Assembly (NCBI GenBank): GCA_023159155.1
Contig: JAJNNX010000008.1
Coordinates: forward strand, 1,240,001 to 1,304,000
Reading direction: 5' to 3'
From: Ustulina deusta
Taxonomy: Eukaryota > Ascomycota > Sordariomycetes > Xylariales > Xylariaceae
Length of the DNA stretch: 64,000 nt
Under the pieces are notes generated by a model, which was not told the origin of the DNA, searched no databases, and worked only from the letters and a program-made list of their open reading frames with translations. A program made the position numbers and the translations under genes. Positions 14,003-25,182 of this stretch are shown piece after piece (position 1 is the stretch's first letter; each line of letters begins with the position of its first letter).

Positions 14003-14404
14003 TAAAAACTTATTTAAATAGGTTTGATTTTATTTTTATTTTTATTAATCTATAGTATATTTTTGTAATTTTTTTTAGAATGTTTTTATAACTACTAATT
14101 AATATTAAATAGGCTTTATATAATATATTATATATAAAACAAATAATATATATAAACAGAATATAATATATTATATTATGTTATTTATATAGAAAAGAGA
14201 AAAAAAATAATATTTGTACGAAGTATAAGTTTTTTATATTTATGTAAGAGCTTATGCTATTGTACGAGCTAACATAACAAAGGGGAAATAAGGTCTCTTT
14301 TGTCCGGCCGAGGTCCGGCTAACATCTGTACGATAGCCGAGCGTGAACTTGCACTCCGTGCGAGTTGCACGATAAGGTTGTAACCAATGCCAGTTATTCC
14401 AACA
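14003..14404 (-). mobile_element. Ty1/copia element 0, 5' end with 5' LTR (antisense)
   Basis: This is not a solo LTR. 14103-14404 is an LTR in reverse orientation (minus strand, starting TGTTGGAATA at 14404). The sequence from 14102 back to 14003 is the reverse complement of the region just inside the 5' LTR of the sister element (about 6916-7050). It is therefore the 5' end of the antisense copy, whose rest lies left of 6613. The LTR keeps CpG-rich stretches and is one of the least mutated copies in the window. 14003-14007 is the right copy of the TAAAA duplication. Confidence 0.85.
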
Positions 14405-15040
14405 CTAAACATATAATAGTTTTAAAAATAACTTAATAATTATTTCTAACGCTTTAACTAATTTTTATTTTATTTATATTAAAAAAATATTTAAAAAAAA
14501 TATTAGTTAATTCTAAAGCTTTAAAACAATTAAAAAAAATATTAATATTAATTATTATTATATTATTAATATATATATAATTAATAAATTTTAATCTAGC
14601 TAATTTAACTATTTTATTTTAAGCTAAAAAATATATATATTATATTTTATTAAAACTTTTATTATTTTTAAAAATTTTTCATATATGTTTAGTTATAAAT
14701 TTAAATTTATTAAGCAAAAATATAAAGCTAAGCTTAGCTTAGCTTATAGTTTAATTTATTAATTAATATTTTTAATATTTAAATAGCACTTAAAAGTATT
14801 AATAGGTCTATTTTTAGGTTAGAATATTTTAAAAGTAGTATTAGATATATAACCTAAATATATTCTATTTATATGTTATAGTTTATATTAGTGTACTAAG
14901 TTAAATGGTACGAACTATAGCTGCTATGTATTGTTTTTCTAAATATAAAGGTATTGTAATAAAAAAGAGTTAATTGTAATAAAAATAAAAGTAAAAAAAG
15001 ATTCTAGAAATTAATCGTGGTTATGTTATTAAGTATTGTT
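14405..15040. other. AT-rich unclassified relic and island boundary
   Basis: About 500 bp of very AT-rich sequence that I could not match to the copia family, then a rise in G+C between about 14,910 and 15,050. No open frames. It is probably more RIP-degraded repeat. Confidence 0.5.
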
Positions 15041-16045
15041 TAATTGATGTGGTTGGGGTTAATAGTGCGTTTTAGGGTGGCTTGCGATGGGGGGGGCCTG
15101 TGAGACCGGGGTCTAGCTTACTGGGCCAAGCCATGGCCATTTGTCAGGTGATTGGGCCACACTGAATTTTCGCATTCGAACACGTACTGCTGGGTTACAT
15201 TGATCAATTGATGTGTCTCTGTTTTGTTGAAGTGAATAGCGTTAAAGGCGGATTTGTACGGGAGAGGTATATCCTACTTCGGGTTAACTTCGGATGTCAT
15301 GTTGATGGGTAATTGGGCTATGATCATAACCCCTTATATTTATCGACATGGGTGGCTATTGTAGGAGGCTACGATTCTAGATAGAAAATTCTGGATTAGC
15401 TTAGGTACCTACTAGATAGATCAAAAAGTAGAATGAGTCAACAAGACACGAGATAAAAAAAAATATTGCTATTCTGTGTTGATCGGCTGCAATCGGTCAA
15501 GATGGATATTTTGGGTTAGGAGCTTTCGGAATTCTATCACTAGATAGCCCAGCTATCGATTAGGTATAACCTAGGTAGGTCTGTATGGCTAGACTAAGCA
15601 AGTCGCTATAGCTATATTAAGTACAATAATTGTAAGTAAAAGCTATGTTTTAGCTGCTGAGTAGTATCAAACACTCGTATGCCCGAATTCTAAAAGTTCG
15701 CTAGCCCAAAACGTCCATCTTCACCGGTCGCGCTCTATCGTGAGTGAGTTGTGGCTTGATCGCCAAGGCGAACAAGCTGCATCTAGTTCGTACACTAGTT
15801 TTGCCGTCAACTCATGGCAACACGCCGATGACTCGTTTTCGCCATGGCTGGAATTGAAAATAAAAGCCACAGCTCGGGCTGCTTTGGGACCGAAAGGTGT
15901 TTCCGGTCACTTCGGCTTCATCATTACAATTTGTAGCAACATACTACCTATCCATAGCGATACCCGGCTCCCGACTAGATTATCTGGCCCCTGTCCGTTT
16001 CCGGCTTCTCGATACCCATTCATAGTATCCTTGGTTCTATCGGCC
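15041..16045. other. Intergenic region / probable promoter of the alpha/beta hydrolase
   Basis: Base composition is balanced from here on. A frame open upstream of the hydrolase (from 15740) is continuous with it, but its sequence has no domain character and I treat it as 5' UTR. I see no other gene. Confidence 0.4.
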
Positions 16046-17161
16046 ATGTTCAACTTTCTGCATCTGAGCTATCAGTATCTCCACTGGCGGCGTCCAAGCG
16101 GATCACCCGCGCCCGCGCCTCACGGCACGACAAGAACATTCGTCTCCACGCCAGGGGGGGACCTCGAGTTGCTATGCGCCAAGCCAGTACATCCAGCCCC
16201 GGGGATCCCTCCCGTGGTCTTCACGCACGGCGGAATGGGTAGTGCCTGGGTGTGGCACGAGTACATGCGCTATCTCGCCGACCACGGCATCACAAGCTAC
16301 GCTATTTCGACGCGTGGCCACGGCGCAAGCTGGCACCCCTCCTTTCTCCGCATGCTCTACGCGACGACGAAGCGCGAACTCGCCAACGACTTTGTAGCGG
16401 GTATCAGGGCCGTGCAAGAATGGGAAGGTCGCGAGGTCGTACTTGTCGGCCACTCGAGCGGTGGCGGTCTGAGCCAGTTCATTCTCAGCGAGGGTGATGT
16501 TAGAGTTAAAGGGTTGGCGCTTCTTGGGGCCATTCCGGGGTCAGGATCGTACGTTTGATAACTTTATAGCTATGACCATGCGTGGGATCCTAGGCTGATG
16601 CGAAGCAGATTACCCGTGTATATGAACTGGTGGCGCCTCGACCCTTGGTTTACCATCCGGATGATGCTCCATGGCTGGCATTCCAACTCGCCTCTCTCGC
16701 ACCCCTTTTTAATGAAGCGAGTATTTTTCAGCGATGGCTACCCTGAGGACAAGCTAGCCGAATTCCAAAGTCATATGAGTAGCTATGAGAGTTTTCTCTG
16801 GCCAATAGGCATGATATTCCGCTTCGTTGACCCCAAGAAGGTGCTACAGAATATCACCGGCTGGGGTGCTGGCAAGAATAGGGTGCTGATTATGGCCGGC
16901 ATCGAGGAGAAGTTGATGACCAAGCCGGTCCAGGAGAAAGCTGCGGATACGTATCGCACTGCATTCTCTGGGCTTGTTCAGGACACAAAACTCGAGGCTC
17001 ATGATGATGCTGTTCATGCCTTGCCAGGAGATGGGGGCATGGATAGTGCTGGCCACGGCGTTGAGTTAGCTTGGGTGCCTGGCGCCGGCCATCATTTACA
17101 GAATGACACGACTTGGAAAATCGGCGCTGAAAAGCTATTGGCGTTCTTACGTTGTCTTTGA
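16046..17161 (+). CDS. Alpha/beta hydrolase fold protein
   Basis: Two exons, 16046-16548 and 16609-17161, give 351 aa. The 60-bp intron has a GTACGT donor, a CTGAT branch point and a GCAG acceptor, and the frame continues across it. Seen: an HGG oxyanion-type motif at residues 61-63, the nucleophile elbow GHSSG with Ser137, and a C-terminal GAGHH with the likely catalytic His at 329 or 330, close to the C-terminus as usual for this fold. The N-terminus (FNFLHLSYQYLHW) is hydrophobic but not a clear signal peptide. An in-frame ATG at 15740 would add 102 residues without family character, so I prefer 16046. The substrate cannot be told from sequence; esterase, lipase or epoxide-hydrolase-like activity are all possible. 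It is the first gene after the AT-rich block and shows no break. Confidence 0.8.
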
Positions 17162-18448
17162 AATGGCGTTGCTGAGGCTATCATTTGTGTATCAATCTAA
17201 GCCTGGCGTTCGGGGGTAAGTAGACCACAAGTAACTCGGCATTGAGATATTAAGCAGACACAATTCTACTCATCATTTTGATTTCTTCAATCTTCCTCTC
17301 GGCCAAATCTTGCTTTCATAGAAACATGGTGGGATATACCTCCCATTTACGATAGGTGCTCTTCACTAGTGGGACCTTAGGAGAGTTTTACTATTGGGTT
17401 GGGTATAAATCGTGAACATCCATCGTGAAAAAGTCTCGGCCTCTAACCTGCTGACGTGTTGCATCCTCGCCGCTTGCTCATGAACTTGTTGATTGAATGA
17501 TAGTGGTATATGCTAACTAATTATGGTGCAGGTTCTGGCAAAGTGCTGTATGTAGAGCGGTATACAAATACGACCAACAACGTACTACAGGCGGACAATA
17601 ATGAATTAATGATGAGTCCATGTGAGTTTAAATTTAATACTATTTAATGTATATGGATATTTGAACTACGAGGAGCACGAATCTCGTTATATCATTAAGG
17701 GGTTATCTATAAGGCAATGTTGAACACTCGATAATTATGGACACGACCGCTGACTCATCATAATAGTTGTCTAGGTAGGGGGGAAAGAGGGTTGGTTGGG
17801 CGGTGGTGTGGTCTAGGGTGGTCATGTGACCCCCGAAAGGCACATCCTCACTGCTGCACTTCACGCCGCAGGCTAAGGTATACACTGCGTGTCAACTAGG
17901 CGTGCTACCAAACTGAATCACTTTGGGTTCTCGTTACATATCAGACAGACAATTATAAACTATATCCTCTACATTTCCCCTAAGCGGCAGAAGGATCGAT
18001 AGGTACAATAGAGAGTTTTTATCAATCTTGTCCATCCACACTCGACTACTATATATATGTGCAGGTAGCGGTGGCACGCCAACCACTAATTAAGACAACG
18101 AAAGAAAGAGATACGATACAATTAGGAGTACAGTGATTTATTCCACTGTAGTTACAGCCGTGTCTGTGGGGTGTAGATGGGTGCCCTGGAGGATTCCATT
18201 TATGGAATCGAAGACTTCTAGTCCTTGAGGCTTCCATACCAGAAACTTATTTGGAATCAAAATTTTCATGCAGACTTCATGGTTCTCAGAGCTCAATCAA
18301 ATCAATTAACTATTACCAAAGAACTTCGCAAAACACCTTCTATATGTCAATACCTACACGTTCGCCCATTTATATGGCATCCAAACCTTTCAGGACCCCA
18401 TTCCCCTTCATATTGAAATAGTACCTGATCCCTGACTCGGACCGCTGT
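17162..18448. other. Intergenic region without recognisable genes
   Basis: Contains the 3' flanks of the alpha/beta hydrolase (+) and of the secreted protein (-), which converge here. Only short random frames are present; I see no domain, RNA gene or repeat. Confidence 0.4.
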
Positions 18449-19155
18449 TTACAAGATGCTGATATCGAGGCCGAGGCCGAGGGCAATGGGTGCAAGGGCA
18501 ACGACAATGATAGCCTCGATGTTGATGAAGTAGGGGGTCCAGTAGCTGTAGGTAGCGTACTTAGGAGCAGCTACTTCGACGAATGCGATGATAGGTCGAG
18601 CAATGGGGCCGGGAGAGGCCAGAACCCACTGGAGTTCAGGCTTGATCTGGGCGATGGCAGCTGATTTCTCGTCAGTACTCAAACAGAGGAAGTAGGGTAG
18701 ATGAAACACTCACCCTTGTCAAGATTGCTGCCAGTAACCCGTTTGCCGATACCCTCAAGGCTGACCAATATCTTCTGGTAGTCGTTTTGGAACTTGGGAA
18801 GGTCGGCGATCTGCTCCTTGTTGAGAGAACTGGAGCGAGCGTTGCCCAAAGCGATGACAGGTCCAATGAGGCTGTTGATGCTCTGGCCAACAGTCAAAAG
18901 AGACTTCTGAACCTTGGCGACAGTATCAGCCTTGGCAGAACCACTGGTGATAGTGTCTGCAACTCGAATTAGTCTTCAGTCATTTGAATTGGAAACGTTA
19001 GACGTACTGATGTTGATGGCTTCCTGCTGGACGATGACGTTGACGTTAGCGATGGCAATGGCAGCGGTGTTGAAGCCTGCATAGCCGGTATTAACGGGGC
19101 TAGCGATGGCAGAGCCCATGGAGAGGGCGGTAAGGACGAAGGTAGAGAACTGCAT
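18449..19155 (-). CDS. Small secreted protein, cysteine-free, unknown family
   Basis: Three exons on the minus strand: 19008-19155, 18714-18956 and 18449-18660. The introns are 51 and 53 bp, with GTACGT and GTGAGT donors, actaat and actgac branch points and TTGCAG and ATCAG acceptors. The product is 200 aa. Residues 1-19 (MQFSTFVLTALSMGSAIAS) are a clear signal peptide. The mature part has no cysteine, is rich in Ala, Ile, Val and Ser, looks helical in the middle, and ends in a hydrophobic stretch (IIVVALAPIALGLGLDI). I do not recognise the family. The hydrophobic end could be a membrane or GPI-type signal, or a surface-active segment. A TATATATA box lies about 160 bp upstream. Secretion is a firm inference; function is unknown. 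Confidence 0.78.
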
Positions 19156-19314
19156 TTTGACGATTAAGGTGATGAGTGTATGTAGTTGGGTGTGGGATGT
19201 TGAGATTAAAAGAATGACTGAGGTGAATGGTTGTGAAAGAGTGACTGTGGGTTTCTCTTGAGGACTGAGGAGATGAGGATGGAAGAACACAGTGGAGGGG
19301 GACTGATGAGCCAA

Positions 19315-19323
19315 TATATATAG
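19315..19323 (-). promoter_or_regulatory. TATA-like box for the secreted protein gene
   Basis: A TATATATA run preceded by CCAA, about 160 bp upstream of the ATG at 19155 on the minus strand. The spacing suits a fungal core promoter with a leader of roughly 100-130 nt. Confidence 0.45.
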
Positions 19324-21863
19324 CCATGGCCATCCTCAACCCGCAATGACAACATCGCCTTCCCGCCTCCTATGTACTGTACCCTCACCTCCTGTAGGTT
19401 TCTTTCTGCGAAGATGTCGATCACTCATCTCCTCTATGGATATTGGCGCCCGTCATTGAAGCCCCTGAGGAACCTGTACAGCGACGTACCGCCTATTTCC
19501 ATGAGCCCCTATCGAGGCGAGAGTCGTACTGCAAATAGTGATGGATGTGCACCATGTGGCTTGTGCGGTCCTCGGCTGTGCTCCAGGCCGTTAGACTAGT
19601 TCATCAACCAATCTAGAATACAAACGCCTCTTGAATCCCGATTGCCGGCCCGCTGTCTTCAGAACTGTGGTAGAAGAATCAATACTCTTCGAAGCCAGCC
19701 CCAATCCAGCCTCGACTGCCCTAATTCGGCAATGTCAGGTTGATCATAATGATGATATTAACCAATTCGCACGGCTCAAGTTATCACATCCAACCTTTGT
19801 CTGGTTATGATGTCAGAAGGCCGATGGTTATTGGACAGCGTTTCTGGTTGTGGCTGGTACATCCACTAAATAGCCACGTTGTATTGTCCTTAGCACGGTG
19901 TGTAGGAGAGTAAAGAGGGCACTGTGACGGATACCGGCTCCATACCGGCTCCAAACCGGCCGCGTACCGGTGTACTGGTGCCGCCCTGTGGAATATTAAT
20001 GTGAATAACCTTGAGCTTACTAACACTGTGATACTTCACAGGTTATATAACATAGTGTCGCAACTCATTGATGTGAATTCAGTAATGCCACAGAGTTGTA
20101 TATGTAAATCCTTCGACAGTTTTGTGTGATTGAGACTCCAGAAACAGAGCAGGGGTGCAGAGAAGATGTCACGAGATCGTGGCACTCATTAGATTAGGTT
20201 TTGGGTTGTTTACAGCCGCATATCTAGCTGTACAACTTGACAACGGCCAGGGAGTTCATTCTCTTTTTATGCCACACACTGACACAGCCTATGGTCAATA
20301 GATGTCTACGGTTACATTGTTCGTCAGGACGCCAAGAAGTTAAATGTAATAGAGCGATGCCGGCGCGAAGTACATATCATATTTCCTGTATCTACACTTT
20401 TACATAGTGGGTACAGCACCATAATGCATCACGCCACCATGGAGAGAAACGGGGAGTGAATTGCAAAAGAATAATTCCCTCCTTGCGCATATATCACTAT
20501 GGGTGTGTACTTCCACAATAAAGTACTAACTGGGAACGAGGTTTTTTTCTTCTTCTTTAACTGAATCAGTCAGGTCAGGGTCACTGCTATCGTGGGGAAG
20601 CTGTCATGAGCCGCGAAAGATGGTAATCAGATAGAACGTCAGGGGCCTAGATAGCACCCTAATCCCGCTATTATTAGACTAGCGGGTTGACATCTCGATA
20701 GTTGCTCAACAGGTAGATAGCATATCAATATCAGCAAATTCACCGAATTGCCTCGTGAGGCCTCCTTGTGAGTTGTCATGAAGATAATGTCTGCAGTATA
20801 ACTATACTATGGCCTACACGAACCTGCTGTACTGAAATGGAAGTTGTTTAGGTGAGACAGGCAGTAATTATAATTCAAGGTAGCTCTCAATAAATAGCCA
20901 CTGCTAAGCTTCTTCCGTCGGAGAAGTAGACATTCACCCCACGAAACTTTTTGTTTGTTGGTTAGTTGCTCCGATTTCTTTAGTTACAGACCGATTCTCC
21001 CAACATGAGTTTCCTGCTCCCCAACACCGCCCAGCCCCCCAACCCGCCGAGCCTCCTAACACTGCTGGTCCAGCACCCCCACAACGCCAAGAAAAGTTGA
21101 AGGTCTACGTCTGCTCGTCTTCCTATTTGTTGTGTCTCTGGCTCTGTATGGATTGTGTTTATGTGGGTTTCCTGTATTGCCATATCGTGTGGCGTGGCAC
21201 CCTCCGAGCCGACAGTATTCCATCCAGTCTGGAATCTAGCTTGAAGTTTTGGCCCTTAGCGAGCCTGTTATCCAGTCTACTTCCGAACCCCTGATCAAGG
21301 CTGCTATCGAATATGGAAAGTAGTCAAAACTCCGCAAGGATCAGGGAATAGGTTAGTAACATATTAGAATCTCAATCTGTGGTATCAGCGCCTCTTGCGC
21401 TACTAGGAGTTATTTCTAACACCAATAGGGGCACACCAGAATCTCACGATGGCTTCGCCTAGCCCTGGATGATAGGCACAGTGAGGGCTCCCAGGCCGGT
21501 AGTGATTGGAATACCACCGCCACCACTTAGGCCTCAATATACAATTATTCTGTAGCGCATAATTTGGGGCATTAACAAGGGGGCTTTTGTAGTTCATTGA
21601 ACAATCAAACATTTTTCGGGTCAGCTCAAACGTACAAATTTCACGTCATAGTGTATACAGTACTGTATGCTTACCGAGTCCCCCCCTGCTCTGACTAGCT
21701 CGATTTTGTTGGGCTTGGCCTGTTTTCACGGCTGATGCACACTAGTGTAGTGTAGGTGTCGGATGCCAACGTGTACCCGGGTATGCTTGGCGCGCTAACT
21801 TGATGGCAGTTGGAAAACTCTGTCTGGATAGTGCCAGATCTCGCCAGGGGCGTAGGAAAGTGC
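19324..21863. other. Gene-poor intergenic region
   Basis: About 2.5 kb with no frame I can assign. It includes a small ACCGG repeat cluster at 19931-19979 and short ORFs without domain character. It may hold decayed sequence. Confidence 0.35.
19931..19979. repeat. Short ACCGGCTCC-type repeat cluster
   Basis: Five nearly tandem copies of a TACCGG/AACCGG core within about 50 bp. Probably a minisatellite-like expansion; no function is visible. Confidence 0.5.
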
Positions 21864-22997
21864 TCACAATACCTTCGCCAACGCATCATCGGTCCACGTC
21901 CAAAGCCTGTTCGCAAACTCCTCGCTTGTCGCTATTTTATCCAGCTCGGAATTGCTGAAAACCCCAACCGGCCGATAAAATCCTCCGTTCACGAGCTGAT
22001 CTTTGCGAGCACCTGCTGCGACCCAGAGCTGACTGAGACAACCTTGCTCCTCTTCCATCAATTTCACGCCCATCAGAAAATTCCCTCCGTATACTAACGC
22101 CTTTTCGGAGAGACTTAAGCTGTTGACGAGATCCGTCTTTACCACTCCAGGATGGACTGAAATAGCCATGATCTGCGGATAACGGCGAGCGAGTTCGGCA
22201 GCGTAGACAATATTCGCCAGTTTGCTCTGCCTGTAGTAGCGGTCAGCTCTCTCACTTTCCTAGCACGATCCAGAAAGTCATTTTGTCGGTATAGGTAGGC
22301 TTCTAGGCGCATATCTTATCCACTTACCCATAACGTGTTAATTTTCCAAACGCTGAGTTTTGCGTTGTCTGTAGAGTGGAGAAGTTGATCCCTTCTTTAG
22401 GGTGACTGTTCCACCCCTCTGAGGTCAAACTGATCATTCGGACGTCTGCGTCTGGAATATCGGCAGTTTTGAGTAGAGTTGGCAAAAGTTTCCTGACGAT
22501 CAGCGCATGTGCGAGGTGATTTGTTGCGAAAGTCGCCTCGTATCCGTCCTTGCTTAACGCAGGTGGCTTGAACATGATACCCGCATTACACCTAGCACAG
22601 GTATTAAGACCACGTGTATTTAGATACCGAAAGTACGCACATGAGAACATCTAGACGATCATAGACGAGTTAGCCGCAGCCTTTGTTCACCGAAGCGAGG
22701 GAAAGGAAGTCCATTTGCAGGAATGTCAACCCTACGGACGGATTAGTCTTCTTCATCTCGGTGATGAGTTCCTCGCCAGCGTTAGCATTGCGTCCGGTAA
22801 AGTAAATGTGCGACGCCCCTCGTTTCACCAGAGCCTGTATTGAAGCTTTTCCTAGGCCCGCAGTGCCTTGAGCAGTCTGTTAGCTTGGATGCACGTCAAC
22901 ACAGTGGTAGTTGGCTCGAATCTCCGGTTACAAAGATAACCTTTCCGTTGAGAGGTTGAATATCCTTTTCCGGATTGAAATTCACGAATCCAGACAT
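21864..22997 (-). pseudogene. Short-chain dehydrogenase/reductase, disrupted
   Basis: Four exons on the minus strand (22922-22997, 22641-22866, 22328-22591, 21864-22230) would encode about 310 aa of the WW-oxidoreductase/retinol-dehydrogenase-like SDR group. Seen: the cofactor motif TGGTAGLG at 24-31 across the first junction, CNAG, the catalytic Ser in ISLTSEG, YGQSK for the Tyr and Lys, and HPGVVKTDL. Introns 2 and 3 have good sites (GTGCGT, GTAAGT). Two lesions are visible. Codon TAA at 22670-22672 lies in frame in exon 2, between SVNKGCG and LVYDRLDVL. The first intron begins AT (22921-22920) where GT is expected, although its branch point and acceptor look normal. The rest of the frame is preserved, so inactivation looks recent. 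Sequencing error would be the alternative. Confidence 0.75.
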
Positions 22998-23791
22998 GGC
23001 CGGCATGGCATATATCGATATATCGATATAGAGCTTTCGATGAGACTTTGGGGACCAATATTCCTCAAGATATAGCGCAGGGAGAAGAACTCGTGGATGG
23101 TGCCTGGCACTGGAGAATCGAATTTGACTTGGGCTTCTCATGTTGTTCTGTGTTGGCTTTAAGTATGGCCCCTCTGGCATACCGTGAATCCTCGCCGTGC
23201 CATCGTTATGTTTCTGAAACCCGGCGGGCTCCTTAACTTTCCCGACATATTGAAAATGAGTCAATAATAGTTGATAATACTAGATAGATAATGGAGACAA
23301 TTCCATATGCCCTGTCATGTGTAGAGGCAAAATCCTAGATCCTTTGTACATGTAAGCAGAGAGCCATCGGCGGGTCGCTGGGGGCAGACTAGGAGAGATC
23401 TTCCCTCTGTATGGGGGATAAGCAGCCCGCATACGCACTACACCATTCTTGGTTTAGCGATTTCCGGCTCTGTGTATCGGCCCAGTATTAGTGGACAATA
23501 GCCTCCGCGTCGGATGGACTCTAGGCCGTCAACACCGTCCCAGCAAGGACGTGTATGTCATCGAGAATGGCTCCGACCTTACTGTCAAGGGAAACACGGT
23601 GAGCTTTTAAAGTCTTCGCAGGGTAAGCAGACTGCATCGGAACTTTCTGCCTATTCAATTTTGCCCACATCATCTCTCGTTGCATCCTTAGCACTTGGAG
23701 TGAATTCCCAGCATCATGAGTGTCGAACTAATTGCCGTAAAATCTCTACGCGAGGTGAGTGAACTTGTCCAGATCCAGGTAATTATCCAAG
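22998..23791. other. Intergenic region between divergent SDR and bZIP genes
   Basis: Presumably contains both promoters and the missing 5' end of the bZIP gene. A short stretch at 23520-23598 reads as YVIENGSDLTVKGN, faintly like glycoside hydrolase family 1, but is too short to call. Confidence 0.35.
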
Positions 23792-25109
23792 GACCACGTG
23801 GACACTGACTGAGGAGCAAAAGGCACGGAATTACAGCGACGATTGGACCGGCTTGACGGACCCAGCTGAAAGGAGACGACGACAGAATCGCCTGCATCAA
23901 CGGGCATGGCGTAGGTTACATAACAGACCCTTACCCACTACCAAAGTACCAATTGGATTGGTACACTTGCTGCATTTCTCATGTGTCCTCTCGTTTCGAA
24001 TCTGGGTGGGGTGTGATACGGGGTTGGAGACGGGAGTAGCACGGTCTGGACTTGGGACTGTGGAACTAGGCTCTGGGAATGGCTCATGTTCCCGTTGCAA
24101 CGACCACGTTCCCCCCTAGGCTAACCAAGCTGCAGGTCGTAGACAAGCGGAGAAAGCCGGAGGCACCTTCAGCAGATCTCGTGGTGGAGATCAGGTTGAC
24201 AGCCAACCAAGAGCAAGTCTAGGGTCGACTTCTATAGATGCCTTGAACGTAAGGTGCCCTCTTCACGAGATCGAGCGGGTCGCACGAGTTCGGATCTACT
24301 AACGGTCAATCAAACGATAGGCTTCTGTCCAAGATGGCCAAAGTAGTTTAGAAGAGCACCTTGTTGTGGACCGGCAGTCTCCCATTGTACCCTTAGAAAG
24401 ATTGAAGCCCTTCTCCTACTGGGAACAACTAAAGGTTCGAGCAGAATCCTTTGGTCTTACACGAGGCGTGCATCGTGCTCGGCCAAGCCCTTCGCTCCTC
24501 GACGAGGGCTTTGGCCCAGAGGTCCGAAAACCACGTTTTCCACCCGTGTTCCCTTATCTGACCAGCGACCATGACGGAACCAACCTACCCGCCATCTTCT
24601 TTCCACTGTCTCCAGATCACCGACTCCTCGTGCTCATACAACTGAATGCCTTCCGGGCCATGCTAACGAACATGTCCATAATGCGACTCATTGAACGACT
24701 ACCGATGGAATGCGGCATGGTCCTTTTTGCAAAGGACTTTCCACCTCCACCAGATGTACTACCACCCTCGCTGCAGGATACATGGCTTCAGCAGACCACG
24801 CCACACGATATGTGGGTGGACATTTTCCCATGTCCGAAACTGAGGGACAACATTTTGTCATACGGAAGCATGGTCAGCGAAGATGATTTCTGCGTGGACG
24901 TCATGGGTGGGTTATTCGAGGGATTTAACGACATCGAGCTCAATGGATTACTTGTCTGGGGTGAACCCTGGTCTGAGACAGGGTGGGAGGTCACGCCGGG
25001 CTTTGTGAAGAAATGGGGATTCTTGTTGAAGGGGTGTGATGACTTGATAGACGCAACAAACAAATACAGGGCAGCTCGGGGAGAGGACAGGCTGATAGTT
25101 GAGCTTTGA
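23792..25109 (+). CDS. bZIP transcription factor with DUF3425 domain (5' end unresolved)
   Basis: Exons: up to 23910, 24136-24248 and 24321-25109. The introns are 225 and 72 bp, with GTAGGT and GTAAGG donors, CTAAC branch points and CAG and TAG acceptors. The first visible exon carries a bZIP basic region (DPAERRRRQNRLHQRAWR continuing RRQ over the junction). The C-terminal exon is a DUF3425 domain, with PHDMWVDIFPCPKLRDNI, LLVWGEPW and WEVTPGFVKKW. This pairing is standard in filamentous fungi, where such proteins are nuclear regulators, often of stress or secondary metabolism. No ATG fits: going upstream in frame a TGA occurs at 23760-23762, and no intron with normal sites and phase links to an upstream ATG. 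The N-terminus may sit in an exon I cannot identify, or the gene has lost its start. The leucine-zipper part is short or poor. Confidence 0.65.
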
Positions 25110-25182
25110 AAGTCCCAAGAGACGTTGTATGCCGGGTAGTTTCTAGTCTTTTGGAAGTATCATAATCAACCTGAATCATTCG

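Noticed and set aside
14103..14404. Solo LTR in reverse orientation
   Set aside because: The adjoining 100 bp are copia internal sequence in the same orientation, and the flanking 5-mers do not match. It is the 5' end of the split element 0.
15740..16045. N-terminal extension of the alpha/beta hydrolase
   Set aside because: The frame is open, but the sequence has no family character, and the ATG at 16046 gives a normal-length enzyme.
21005..21100. Small Pro-rich ORF of 31 codons after a promoter-like leader
   Set aside because: No homologue known to me, no intron leading to more coding sequence, and easily explained by chance.
23520..23598. Glycoside hydrolase family 1 fragment (YVIENGS-like)
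   Set aside because: Only about 20 residues resemble the family, with no neighbouring blocks; too short to support.
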